Below, piece after piece: positions 35,401 through 46,116 of a stretch of 64,000 bases of DNA. The notes beneath the pieces were generated by a model. That model saw nothing but the letters and a program-made list of their open reading frames with translations, made no database searches and was not told where the DNA came from. Made by a program: the position numbers and the translations under genes. Location of the stretch: assembly GCF_026745355.1 (NCBI RefSeq), contig NC_079202.1:2503614-2567613 (forward strand), given 5' to 3'. Each line of letters starts with the position of its first letter. Position 1 is the first letter of the stretch. The stretch comes from Beta vulgaris subsp. vulgaris. Taxonomy: Eukaryota; Streptophyta; Magnoliopsida; Caryophyllales; Amaranthaceae.

Positions 35401-36052
35401 ACATGAGTCGGGTTCCTTATGCTAGTGCAGTAGGGAGTTTGATGTACGCTATGGTTTGCACTAGGCCGGATCTTGCACATGCAGTCAGTGTGTTAGTAGG
35501 TTCATGGGTGATCCTGGTAAGGAGCATTGGCAGGCAGTCAAGAGGATTTTTCGGTACCTAAGAGGTACTTCTGATATTGGTCTCATTTATGGGAATGATA
35601 CCCAGTGTTTAGTCACTGGTTATTCGGATTCTGATTATGCTGGAGATGTTGACAGTAGGAGGTCAATGACTCTTGGTGGTTCTGTCGTTAGTTGGAAGGC
35701 AACTTTGCAGGCTACAGTTACTTTGTCTACTACTGAAGCAGAGTACATGGCATTGACAGCAGCTGCTAAAGAGGGAATATGGCTAAAGGGACTAGTTAGT
35801 GATCTTGGGTTACATCATGATCAGGCTACTGTGTACTGTGACAGTTTGAGTGCAATATGTTTAGCTAAGGATCAAGTCCATCATGAGAGGACTAAACATA
35901 TTGATGTGAGATACCATTTCCTAAGGAGTGAGACTAGGATTAAGGTGAAAAAGGTAGGAACTGCTGATAATCCTGTTGATATGTTCACTAAGCCGGTTCC
36001 GCAGAGTAAGTTTCAACATTGTTTGGACTTACTCAATGTTCGTGATTGTTAG
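35401..36052 (+). pseudogene. Copia RNase H domain
   Basis: [20 protein letters not shown] is followed, after a frameshift near 35500, by [27 protein letters not shown] (first Asp), [10 protein letters not shown] (Glu), [14 protein letters not shown] (Asp) and [16 protein letters not shown]. It ends at a stop at 36050-36052. It degrades the RNA of RNA/DNA hybrids during reverse transcription. The last 180 residues form one clean frame, the best kept part of the element. Confidence 0.88.
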
Positions 36053-37155
36053 TTGCCCTCTTGGGGCAATTCTGGAGTCCTTAGGAACTAATCTGGTCTG
36101 GTTGTCTTTTGGGACAAATCTGGTGTTTGGGAGATTCTAGGCGTTGTGAGCAATGCATCTGGTTTTCTGGTTATTGTGAGAGAATTCAAGTCAAGGTGGA
36201 GATTTGTAAAAGATGCCTTGAATTGTTGTGCTTAGAAGATGTTCGTCGAAATGCACAAGAGAAAAGTTGTGAGAGTGCAGCTCGAAAACCCGCGGGCGGG
36301 CAGAACATTTTTTGAGAATGAGGATGGCTAGCCGCGGGCGCGGGGTACACTCTGCGGGTCGGGCGCTGCGGGTCGGGAAGAACGCGGAAAACGCGTTTTT
36401 AGCCGTTTAGTATAAATAGATTATTTTAACCTATCTTTTACACTACGAAAAACGCTCTATTCTCTCTGTAATCTGTTCTACTCACATAATAAAATATTCT
36501 CCCTCTCTGCCGTGGATGTAGCCAAATTGGTGAACCACGTAAATCTGTTGTCTGTTTTTATTGGTTTTTGCATTCATAATTTGTTTCTCTCTCACGTCTG
36601 TTATAACAAATAGCATTCAAATTAACCTCATGTTCATCCGCAACTTCATCAAATTGTTGTTTTAAAATAAGAATGACAGATGTACCTCCATTTTGACGAT
36701 CCTTAGATTGCTTCCGTGAATTGTGGATTGACTCGAGCCATTCATTAAAATTTAAAAGTATGATGTATCTCAAATTGTTGTTTCAAATGCTAGAGTGAAG
36801 ATTTTGGAGTCAAAATTTCATCATTAAGACCAGAATTCAGAGCTTTTACTCCCATGATATCTTCAATTGATCTTTTTTTTTTCCACGCTTGAGAAACCGA
36901 AATCGGGATTCTAGGCTTCGTATTCTTCCCCGACCTCCAAATTTTTCGGCCATGGCAACAGTTCACATGAGTGAACTGAGAGAAAATTTGAAGGGAAAGA
37001 AAAATTGATAATCAACCAATAACTCTATCTTATATGAACTTATTAAACTTAATAATGTTTGTATTATTAAATTTACTTGATCTTATCTGAACATATCTTA
37101 TTTTATCTAAACTTAACTAATCTTATCAGAACCTATCTATATTACAGAATTTATA

Positions 37156-37414
37156 CTACCTCCGTTTCTTTTCAATTGTTACACTTACACTTTTCACGCA
37201 TGCCGATGCACTACTTTGAGCCTTTATATCTCTAATTTTGTATTTGTAAAAAATATAAAAACTACATATTAATAAAATACATACTAATACGAATCTAACA
37301 AGATCCCACATGACTATGTTTTTATTCACGTATAAATCACAAACGAGGGTCAAAGTGCAATTTGTGAATAGTGTAAAATGTCAAAGTGTAACAATTAAAA
37401 AGAAACGGAGGTAG
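37156..37414. mobile_element. Stowaway MITE
   Basis: 259 bp, 'ctacctccgtttcttttcaa' to 'ttaaaaagaaacggaggtag', TA on both sides. 'ttgttacacttacacttttcac' pairs with 'gtgtaaaatgtcaaagtgtaac'. Non-coding. It lies just 5' of the reverse LINE. Confidence 0.88.
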
Positions 37415-37885
37415 TATTATCTTATATGAACTTATCTTACCTTATCCGAATTTATTTTTTCTTAAATAAGTTGAATATAACAATGCAATAGTATTTGATT
37501 TTGAAGTGTTAGAAATTTAAATAATTTACCAGTTTTTCTAACCATTCCCACCAATACTTATCCTCCTTAACAATATGATAAAGTTGGTAATACATTATGT
37601 TACCCTTCTTAATCAAATACTTCTACATAAATTATTAGAATAGACGGTTAAAATTAGACAAATTCAAGACTAAATTTTTCTAATAAGCCCATTCCATTTC
37701 ACTCTAATCTAACACTATATTAGTCATCCCTTCTCTTCTCCTTTCTTTTTTTCTTGATTATCGAACTACAATAGATAATTTCAAAAAAATAACTCGGTAG
37801 TTTTACCGAACGTATTAAACTAGTCACTGAATGGATTAAAGAATGTCATTACCGAATAGACTAAACTGGTCACGAAATAGATTAA

Positions 37886-38051
37886 GGGCCTGTTCTCCCC
37901 AGCTTATTTTCAGTTCAGTTCAGTTCAGTTCAGCTCCAATAAGTTCAGTTCGGTTCAGATCAGTTCAGTTCAGTTCTGCTCCATTCTTTTATAATTATTT
38001 TGTTAAATATTATTATTATGTTGGTATAATTTATTTTACTAATTACTCTTA

Positions 38052-38125
<74 letters not shown>

Positions 38126-38164
38126 TATTATGATTATTACTATTTAAATATATATCATTACTAT

Positions 38165-38230
<66 letters not shown>

Positions 38231-38254
38231 TATTATTATATTATTATTATTATT

Positions 38255-38300
<46 letters not shown>

Positions 38301-38971
38301 CTATATATTATTTTGTTTATTATAGCTTTACTCATTATTATTACTATTATTATTAGGAGGAACATGATTTAGGTCAAAGCACAAATAAACCCACTCTTTT
38401 TAGCCCATAAACCAATCAAATCGCGTCAAGACGATTTATGATGTAATTTTTGCGGTCCAACCCAATCATTATTTTTATTACTAAATATTTTTTTATTATT
38501 AAATCTAATTATTAAAATAGTAATATTAATTTACTTCTTAGATATTATTGTTATTATATATCATCATCAAGTATTAATATATTAATACAAATAATATAAA
38601 ATTATTATTATTAATTATAATTATTATCATTAATTATTATTATTATTATTAATATTATTTATTTATAACTATCATTTAAAAATATCGAAAATACTATTAT
38701 TATTATAACTTATCTTTTATAATTATTATTTAATATTCATATTATTCTTGTTTAAAATATTATTTATATATTTATTACATTCAGTTTATTTCAATTCAAT
38801 TCAATTCAATTCAATTCAATTCAATTCAATTCAGTTCAGTTCAGTTCAGTTCAGTTCAGTTCAGTTCAGTTCAGCTCTGATAAGTTCAGTTCAGTTCAGT
38901 TCAGCTCCAATAAGTTCAGTTCAGTTCAGTTCAGTTCAGTTCAGCTGTTTTATGCCGAAGAGAACAGGCCC
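37886..38971. mobile_element. 1.1-kb TIR element built from CAGTT and TTA arrays, TAA target duplication
   Basis: Left end 'gggcctgttctccccagctt' after TAA; right end 'ccgaagagaacaggccc' before TAA. Just inside each end are tandem CAGTT/TTCAG units (about 37910-37980 and 38820-38945), preceded on the right by ATTCA units. The centre holds (TTA)n and (GTT)n arrays. A GGGCCTGTTC terminus with a TAA target fits a Tourist/PIF-Harbinger type. The open frames over the CAGTT arrays translate only to Phe-Ser-Ser-Val-Gln repeats and are not genes. Confidence 0.75.
38052..38300. repeat. Microsatellite (TTA)n then (GTT)n
   Basis: Long TTA/ATT runs at about 38052-38110 and 38168-38257, then an uninterrupted GTT array of about 13 units at 38258-38299. 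The array lies in the middle of the CAGTT element and is likely length-polymorphic. Confidence 0.92.
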
Positions 38972-39270
38972 TAACTTGGTCCCTAAATAGATTAAACTAG
39001 TCACTATATTTAGAAAAAGTGGCATGTTCTCCTCTTAATATTGGGCTTAGCCCATGCTTAATTTTAAGTTAAATTAGATGGTCTCTTACAAGACCAACCG
39101 ATACTTATAAGTGCCCAAATAAAAGTAAGGATAACCAATCCTTTTGATGATTGCATTCCCCTTTTCATTTCCTAAGTTGAACCAAACATCTATTTAATTT
39201 CTTTAAGAAATACTAACTGAAGTATATATTTGTACGACCTCATATCATCACATGTACTATCATATGCATA

Positions 39271-39510
39271 CTACCTCTGTATTTTTTTAGTTGCAATATT
39301 TATCGAGACGCTTCTTTGAACGTTAATATCTCTTATTAGATATAAGTTAAAGTTATAAAATTTGATATTTGAATCCTCACATTGAGACGCATCTAACAAG
39401 ATCCCACTTGACCATGTTTTTCTTATATAATGATGCGAGATAGTTTAACAAGGTTGGTTGATGAATAGTATCACAAAAGCAAATGATGCAACTAAAAAAT
39501 ATGGAGGTAA
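39271..39510. mobile_element. Stowaway MITE
   Basis: 240 bp, 'ctacctctgtatttttttag' to 'ctaaaaaatatggaggtaa', flanked by TA. 'ttgcaatatttatcgagacgc' and the internal 'atctaacaagatcccac' match the other Stowaway copies. Non-coding. Confidence 0.78.
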
Positions 39511-39847
39511 TATTAGATTAGTAACTGAGGTTGATATGGTAGAGTAGTGATATCGCTTCCTGTTTTATATCTATGAGCCTCATTTGAGAAATTTCCCTTA
39601 TTCCCTTAGCTTCAAGTGAGTCCCCTTCATCTTACCTTTAAAAAAAAAACAATTTTGTTTAGATTGATAGCTCATACCTTTTATCTTATCGGTTCTCGCT
39701 CGTACAAGAGTGCCTTGTGAGCAGAAAAAAGAGCTATATATAGTAACACCAATTTTATAACAATTGTAATTCTTGCAAAACTTCTGTTTTTTTTGTTCAT
39801 AACCCCTTTTCTTTACTCTGTTTAATAACTTATTTTTAATTAAATAT

Positions 39848-40150
39848 TTCTTCCGTTCTTTATCTATTACAACAATAAGTTTGACACGCCTTTTAAAAAA
39901 GTGAAAAAGTGGATAGTTTAGTATAAAGGTACCCCTCTTATTAACTCGAGTAGGAAAGAAATAAATTCCTAACAAAGTAAAAGCAACTTTATGAGGCAAA
40001 ATGAGTAATTAGTGATGGTTTATAAAGATAAGATAAATGCAATATTGTTAACTAAAGTTGCTTTTTTTTTTTTACTAAAAGTAAAATCGTTGCAATAAAT
40101 GTAAAATTATCCAAAGTGGTAATTGTTGCAATAAAAAACAACGGACTAAG
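39848..40150. mobile_element. Degenerate Stowaway-like MITE
   Basis: 'ttcttccgttctttatctat' with 'tacaacaataagt' on the left and 'gtaattgttgcaat' with 'aaaacaacggactaagta' on the right form a weak inverted pair. About 300 bp. The open frame at 39598-39999 on the minus strand crosses its left border and is not a gene. Confidence 0.4.
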
Positions 40151-40596
40151 TACTAAATAATATATACGATACTAAACATTAAGATTAAAGCATCGCTATG
40201 ATCTATATATTAGCTATATGCAAAGTATTATGATGGTGAGCTTTTGATTTCCAATATATTGAATATTTGTTTTTCTTAAATATAATAAAAAGTTGCGAGC
40301 AAAAAAAAATTATAATTGTTATTAACCAGACATTCTCCTAACATTGAAGTGACCGATAAGTGATAATCAAATTTTCTTTATGAAAAAGGACTTTTGAAGA
40401 CCATAAAGAATGTAATGTAAACATGTCATCTTATGATATAAATATAAATTAATAATAAGTAGAATCTTAAAATGATTAAAACAGGTATCTGAATTTTTAG
40501 ATAAGAAAAAGGAAAGTTAATTTTTTTTTTTCATGAAATTACCTAAGAAATTAGTAATAATCAAATCACATATAAAGTTTACTATTTAATTTGATA

Positions 40597-40856
40597 CTCC
40601 CTCTGTTTTTTTTTTTATCTTTCCTACTTTCCATTTACACATCTTCCAATGCACATTTTTGAACTTAAATATCTTTCATCATGTATTAGTAAAAATTATA
40701 ACGATTGAATATTAATAATGTACTAATTGAGACGAATCAAAAGATCCCACATGACTATATTTTTTCTTATAAATTGAAAAAAATTGAGAAGATTCTCTCT
40801 AAGTATGAATATTGTCAAGATTCTAAGTGAGAACGATAAAAATAAAACAGAGGGAG
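40597..40856. mobile_element. Stowaway MITE
   Basis: 260 bp, 'ctccctctgttttttttttt' to 'aaaataaaacagagggag', TA on both sides. The internal 'gagacgaatcaaaagatccc' is the family's conserved block. Non-coding. Confidence 0.88.
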
Positions 40857-41071
40857 TATATTATAAACTTTATTGTATGTATTTCAATAATATCAATATA
40901 CAATATGATAATATCCAATTTTTTTTTTAGTTAATATTATTAGTGTTGAAAGTCAAATATGAATTAAACTAGAAATAGGGTTGTCACTATGTTGCAATCG
41001 TTCTTTTCATAGCTCACCTAATTAATATTAATCACGTAGATTTCTATAATAAGAATTACATAAAATTTTAA

Positions 41072-41612
41072 GGGATATTCCATTTGGTACCATTGTATTT
41101 TTGGCTTTTCCATTTAATACCACTATTTTTCAGATATTTTACATGGTACCACTATAATTTGATTTTATTCTCTATTGTAGCATTCAACTAAGTAAAGTGT
41201 AAATTTAAGTTAGAATAGGCTAGAGTTTTACTTCGATTTACATATTTTAGTTTGCGTTAAGGTTTTAGTAATCGTTTTAGTCGTTAAGGTCAAAGTTGAG
41301 GTCATATTTGACAATAAAAAGACATAGAATATTATTATGATCATTTTTATGAAACTTTTAACTGAAAAATAGAGCTTTGAGGGCTAAAACGACACCCTAA
41401 AATCTTAATTTATTAAATTTTTGCAACTGAAAATAGAAACATGCAAACCCAAACAAAATCGTATTCTTGTTCAACCATTAACTAACATTTTACTTAAAAA
41501 ATAGTATGATAAAGATTAATATTAAATTAGAGTGGTATCATGTGGAATTTTAAAATAACAGTGATACCAAATGGAAAAGCCAAAAATTCAATGGTACCAA
41601 ATGGAATATCCC
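41072..41612. mobile_element. Mutator-like MITE with perfect 9-bp target duplication
   Basis: 541 bp. The left TIR 'gggatattccatttggtacc' and right TIR 'ggtaccaaatggaatatccc' are perfect over 20 bp and continue inwards as 'attg.a.ttttggcttttccattt' against its complement. The target duplication AAATTTTAA is at 41063-41071 and 41613-41621 (9/9). There is no coding region. Nine-base duplication and long TIRs point to the Mutator superfamily. Confidence 0.88.
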
Positions 41613-41773
41613 AAATTTTAAAAATCAATAACATAGTACACATACTTGTTCTTCTTTATTTTTCTGTCCCCATGCATGTATTACACGAGTTTGAACGCTA
41701 GTTAATTAGTTATATATTGCATTTGCATGCTAGTGTTTTTAATGAATGAAAATTCAATGCCTATACGGCTATA

Positions 41774-42033
41774 CTTCCTCTATTTTTTTCTTAATTTTTA
41801 CATTTGTCAATGAACAATTTAAATCCTTAATAAATCTAATTCTATATTAGTAAATATTATAATAAATTGATATGTATTATTAATTGAAATATACATCGAG
41901 ATGAATCCAAATAACTAACAAGCCTTATGATAGCGATTAAAATTCCATAATGGGCAAGCTGGTCTTGAAATCTAACCAAATTTCTTTAATATTTAAGACA
42001 AATAATGTAATTCAAAAATATGAAAGAGGGGAG
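41774..42033. mobile_element. Stowaway MITE, diverged
   Basis: 260 bp, 'cttcctctatttttttc' to 'gaaagaggggag', TA on both sides. The interior shares 'atacatcgagatgaatccaa' with its relatives. Non-coding. Bases 42034-43124, between this element and the MYB stop codon, hold only AT-rich sequence and the presumed MYB 3' UTR. Confidence 0.7.
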
Positions 42034-43124
42034 TATATAAGGTTTGTTGAAACGGACACCATGCATGCTCTTCTGAGCAGAGACAAAAGAGTTTGATCTG
42101 CAGAAACGTTTACAAGAAGGGCATCTAACTTCTCTGGTTGTCTTTATTCTAAGAATTTTGTACTTAATTCGGACTTTTAACTACCATCCTTTAACAACTA
42201 ACAAGGAAACCGGTAACACATTTACCTATAAAGTTAACCTAATACTTCTTAATTCTCCATAGGATTCTTGTATTTCACCCACTCAATAATGGATGGGAAT
42301 ACATTTCTCTCTAACCCCAAAAAATCCCTCTTATTTACACTGAATTTATTGGTTCATTTTCCTATTATTTCGCCATATCACCTACTTAAATGATCATAAT
42401 TAGAAAAAGAGAAATGTAAAAAAACATCTCAAACGAACCAACACCAACACGATTGAATTAGAATTACAACACTTATTTATTACAGTTACACTTCTGGAAA
42501 AAACTTTGAGCCCAAATTTTCTTTTTTGAATTTTTTTTAATATTTTTTTTTTGGAGTTATATCATTTTTACATTAAAGTTACATCACTTGTTCATTGGAG
42601 TTATAGATCGTAAAATCCATTCTCATTTCTCATGTAAATATGCATTCTTATGTATATATATCGGTTCTAGCTAGCTAATTAATGAGAAAACATAACACCA
42701 ACAATGTTACTATTATAAGTCATATAACAAGAAACCATGTATGGGTAAGTGATATATATAGGTTATAATGTAAGATTTTGATACAAATATGATACTATCT
42801 AGTGAGGAATCTAGCCAACATATCGGACAGTCAAAGAAGTAATCTCTTAAGTGCAAAACAAACCCACATTAACTTGTTCAATCAAGAATTCATATATTAT
42901 GATATAATAGAATGTAATTAACAATATATTCAGAAAGCTAGACAAACAACATGATAGATATAATTAATATCACAAGAATTTATCAGAATCCATCTTAGAT
43001 AATGCCCAACACCACCTTGGCAACCTCTACCTCTTTCCTACAAACAGTAAAATATACACTAAAATAGTAAAATATCCATAGAAACACATACTTAATTAGA
43101 CATACAAATATATATTGAACACTA

Positions 43125-44746
43125 CTATAGAGGAGTTGGGTACCTCAAGTTTTCTTCAAATTGATCTTCTTCTCCAATTCCTTGAATTAAAACATTACAA
43201 TCAGATTCCAAATTATGAAGAGAAACCAAAGAAGTCATTTCATCCCAACTTGAGCTCTCTCCACAAGTTGTATTATCAGATGTTGATCCATCATTGTTTA
43301 CAAACTTATTTCCATAATCACCATAGAATAACTCTACTCCATCCACTCCCTTTTGTGGATTGCTACTCATCAACTCTTCGAGTTCCGGTGGGAAAGTACT
43401 TCTTTGCCCTTCTACCATTCCTATCTCTACACCTGAAGAACCTCCAAGATTATAGAGGCTAGAGTTTGTCATTTCACTACTAATCATGGTATCCGAGTTT
43501 AGGTTAGAGTGGTTATTATTTTGTTTGATGATAATATTGCTTGGATAAGTAGTATTGTTATAATGAGGTATGAATGGAGGATTAGTAAAATTATCATAAT
43601 TCCCTCCAACCTTCATTAACAACTTTCTAATTGAATTGTGATCATTGAGGCCATGGCAAAGCTCAGACGAAAAATTCGAGTAATTCGGTGTTGAAATTGC
43701 ACCAGGCATACTAGTAGTAGTAAGTTGTGGCCAATATGAAACTTGGGTAGTGTTGAAACTTGAGGAAAATGATATTGGTTCCACCAAATTATTCTCCTCT
43801 TGCTTTATCAATAGATTGCTTTTTTTCCGAGCTTGTTGTTGATGATCTCTTCTTTGCTTACCAAAGAGCTTCTTCTTTAACCTTGTGTTCCAGTAGTTTT
43901 TTATATCATTATCTGTTCTTCCTGGTAATTGAGCTGCAATTATGGACCACCTGCAGTAATATAATACGTTGATTCAAAATTCATGAATTTGTAACTACTT
44001 TATACTTGCATGATTTATTAGTTTGGTAAACCTGTAAAAATCTAAAAAATCATATATATACCTGCTTCCAATGCTCACATAAAGGCTTATGATAACTTTA
44101 TCTTCTTCTTCAGAGAATTTACCATGCTTGATGTTAGGCCGGAGATAGTTAAGCCATCGAAGGCGGCAACTCTTTCCACATCTCTTAAGCCCTAGATCAT
44201 TTTCACACACAAGACCAAAAAAATCATGTGAAGTTCATATAAAAGAAGTAGATATAAAATGAAAAAAAATAAAGAATAGGCTTAATTAATTCAATCATAA
44301 GTACTATCAAGATCTAGTATACATAAGTATATAAGGTATTATGATTAAACAAACAAACAAACAAACAAGAAGCTCTTTGTATATCATGGTTGCAAGAATT
44401 TGGTAATGAGAAAAAGCAAGATTTGATCAACAAATTTGTAAAGAATATGCCACCCAAAAACCTAAAAAAAAAAGAAAAAGAGAATGGCTTCTTAACTATC
44501 AAGATATGTAGTTATATATACTTCTATGAATCAAGCTAAAATATGAACAAGTTAGTTGTAAACATGTATCATGATCATGAAGATATTATGAATTTTGTTA
44601 GTAGGGTTACCAATTTTTTGAGGCAACGCAATCCAATTTCCGGCTGTACCGTGTTTTTCGATGTAGGATTTGAGCTTAGCATCCTCTTCAGGAGCCCATG
44701 GACCTCTCTTAACGTTATCTTTGTCACAACAAGGAGCTCTTCCCAT
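43125..44746 (-). CDS. R2R3-MYB transcription factor, subgroup 14 type (MYB36/RAX/MYB68-like), complete, 363 aa
   Basis: Exons: 44611-44746 (136 bp), 44062-44191 (130 bp) and 43125-43950 (826 bp). The donors GTAACC and GTATAT and acceptors TCTAG and TGCAG split codons at the two positions conserved in plant R2R3-MYB genes. The start [20 protein letters not shown] is the canonical one. R2 spans about residues 14-62 ([20 protein letters not shown]) and R3 about 67-117 ([20 protein letters not shown], then [20 protein letters not shown]). The R3 repeat lacks the bHLH-interaction signature. The [10 protein letters not shown]...[10 protein letters not shown] sequence is characteristic of subgroup 14, whose members control axillary meristems, root endodermis (Casparian strip) and related programmes. 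The C-terminal half is Asn/Ser-rich with acidic patches and could activate transcription. It acts in the nucleus. The exact orthologue cannot be assigned without a tree. Confidence 0.93.
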
Positions 44747-45639
44747 TGTTTTCCTGCTTCTTCCCTAATTAATTTGGGTTAGCTTAATTGTGAGTTGTTG
44801 GGTGTTTTTGCTTATTATTTGCAATGAGTTGGAGATGTTTAATTAACTTGTTGCTGGTTATTTTTCTTTGTTAATGATTTAGAAAAAGTGGGGAGAAAGG
44901 GAAAGGGAGAGGAAGACAGCAGGAGAATAATGGTAGAAGGAAGAAGATAACCACAGGGTTCAGAAAAGTCATGTGTGATAATAAAAGAAATAGAATAGAA
45001 TAAGGGTTTTGCTGTATAAAAGTAGGATGTTTTTTTTAGTGTATTAAATTAAGATAGATCAATCATCCCAGTATGTAAGACAGGATTTTTCTCCTTGTCT
45101 TTCTTGCTTTGGTATCTCTAATGTTTCATCATTTTATAGACTTAGTGATTTGTTTTCTTTTAACAAAAAAAAAAGACATGCATGGGGTCCCAAATATAGG
45201 ATATTACTACATATGAGGCAGCACATAATTAATTAATACTTCCTTAGTGCTTTCTAACAAGTTATTCTAGGCATGGGTTCAACGTACATTTGAATACGTT
45301 TAATGAAATTTTAAAAATTAAAAGAAGTCGCCAACAAATCTTAAAAGATAAACTAATAAATTACATTGAATTAATTTGAACTGAAAAGAGCAACCGTAGA
45401 AACAAATTCAATGATGGTTATCCTATAATAATTACTAGTACAACACAATGGTCATTGAATTAGGTTATGGATTCCGAGGTGATGTTACAAATTATGTCGT
45501 GATATCAAATTTTAACCACATAGTATATCTAATTACAACAAACAATAACCACACGTAAGTAATTAAAACATAACCTAAATTGAGACAATAATGCTAGCTA
45601 AAATCTGTTTTTTAACATCAAAGATCTAAAAATATTATG
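44747..45639. promoter_or_regulatory. Upstream region of the MYB gene
   Basis: Non-coding. It includes a purine-rich stretch (about 44880-44950, 'gggagaaagggaaagggagagg') suitable for a 5' UTR or core promoter of the minus-strand MYB gene. A TATA-like 'tgtataaaag' lies at 45013-45022 on the plus strand, but no clear TATA box was assigned on the minus strand. No transposon was recognised here. Confidence 0.35.
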
Positions 45640-46116
45640 GAAGAAATTGCATCCTAAGGAAAAAGGAGAGTGAGGGAGAAAAACTCCCGCTTCTCTCTAG
45701 AAATTGAATTTTTTTACTATTTCATTGCTTTGATTCTCAGCGTTTTGTTGGAGCTATGAAGAAAAACTTCAAAAAGAAATTGGTGGATCGAAAAATAATA
45801 AGAATAAGAATCAGAAGAAGAAGAAGAAGGGAAAGGCTATGAAGGACTGTAGTTCGCAAACCCCATTTTGGTGATGCGAGAAAAGTGAAGAATATCAATG
45901 GAATTCAAGAAGTTCCTGAACAAAGCTGGACAACGGACGAAGGAAATGAGTGTGAGTCTAATGCCTCAGTCGACAAGGTGATGTCGTTGCAAGATCATGA
46001 TGCGTTGGATTGAATCCATTACAACACCTGCGAGGCACTCTTCAATTCCTATTAATCCATCTCCATAGCCGATGCAACAATTGGCAAGTAATCTAGGTAT
46101 TCCTGAAACTAGTCAA
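45640..46116 (+). pseudogene. Host LINE, piece 1: 5' region and ORF1 start
   Basis: Begins near 'cctaaggaaaaaggagagtgagg' and contains an ORF1-like start in a Lys/Arg-rich context (about 45755-45850, 'KKNFKKKLVDRKIIR'-like). A Ser/Glu stretch and a Pro/Ser/Ile-rich stretch follow up to the solo LTR at 46117. Frameshifts and stops are present. It is assigned to the LINE because ORF1 continues at 47738 after the solo LTR is removed. Confidence 0.6.

Larger units (their letters stand above)
31719..36608 (+). mobile_element. Complete Copia LTR retrotransposon (TNT1/Tork-like), AATAG target duplication
   Basis: 5' LTR 31719-32144 (426 bp) and 3' LTR 36205-36608 (404 bp), both running from TG to 'ttataaca'. 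The target duplication AATAG is at 31714-31718 and 36609-36613. The primer-binding site 'ttggtatcaagagc', complementary to initiator tRNA-Met, follows the 5' LTR at 32147. A polypurine tract 'aaggtggagat' precedes the 3' LTR. Domains run in Copia order: gag, zinc knuckle, protease, integrase, RT, RNase H. The LTRs differ by roughly a dozen substitutions, a ~20-bp GC-rich indel and a CT-repeat indel, so this is older than the Copia at 56604. Several frameshifts make it defective. Confidence 0.93.
28530..36985 (-). mobile_element. Reverse-strand LINE (L1-type), split by a MITE and a Copia element
   Basis: Minus-strand order: 5' region and ORF1 start (ATG at 36953, MAEKFGGRGRIRSLESRF), ORF1 to 36614, then the Copia insertion (31719-36608), more ORF1 (31713-30740) with a Stowaway MITE (31371-31627), then ORF2 endonuclease (about 30660-30100), linker and reverse transcriptase to about 28530. 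Reading across the two insertions restores contiguous LINE sequence, which shows the LINE is the host. It is 3'-truncated: the RT thumb, zinc region and A-tail are missing. Stops and frameshifts are frequent. Confidence 0.75.

Noticed and set aside
38748..38990. Open frame encoding repeated Phe-Ser-Ser-Val-Gln
   Set aside because: It is only the translation of CAGTT/TTCAG arrays in a transposon.
43115..43462. Plus-strand frame of 115 codons
   Set aside because: Antisense shadow of MYB exon 3.
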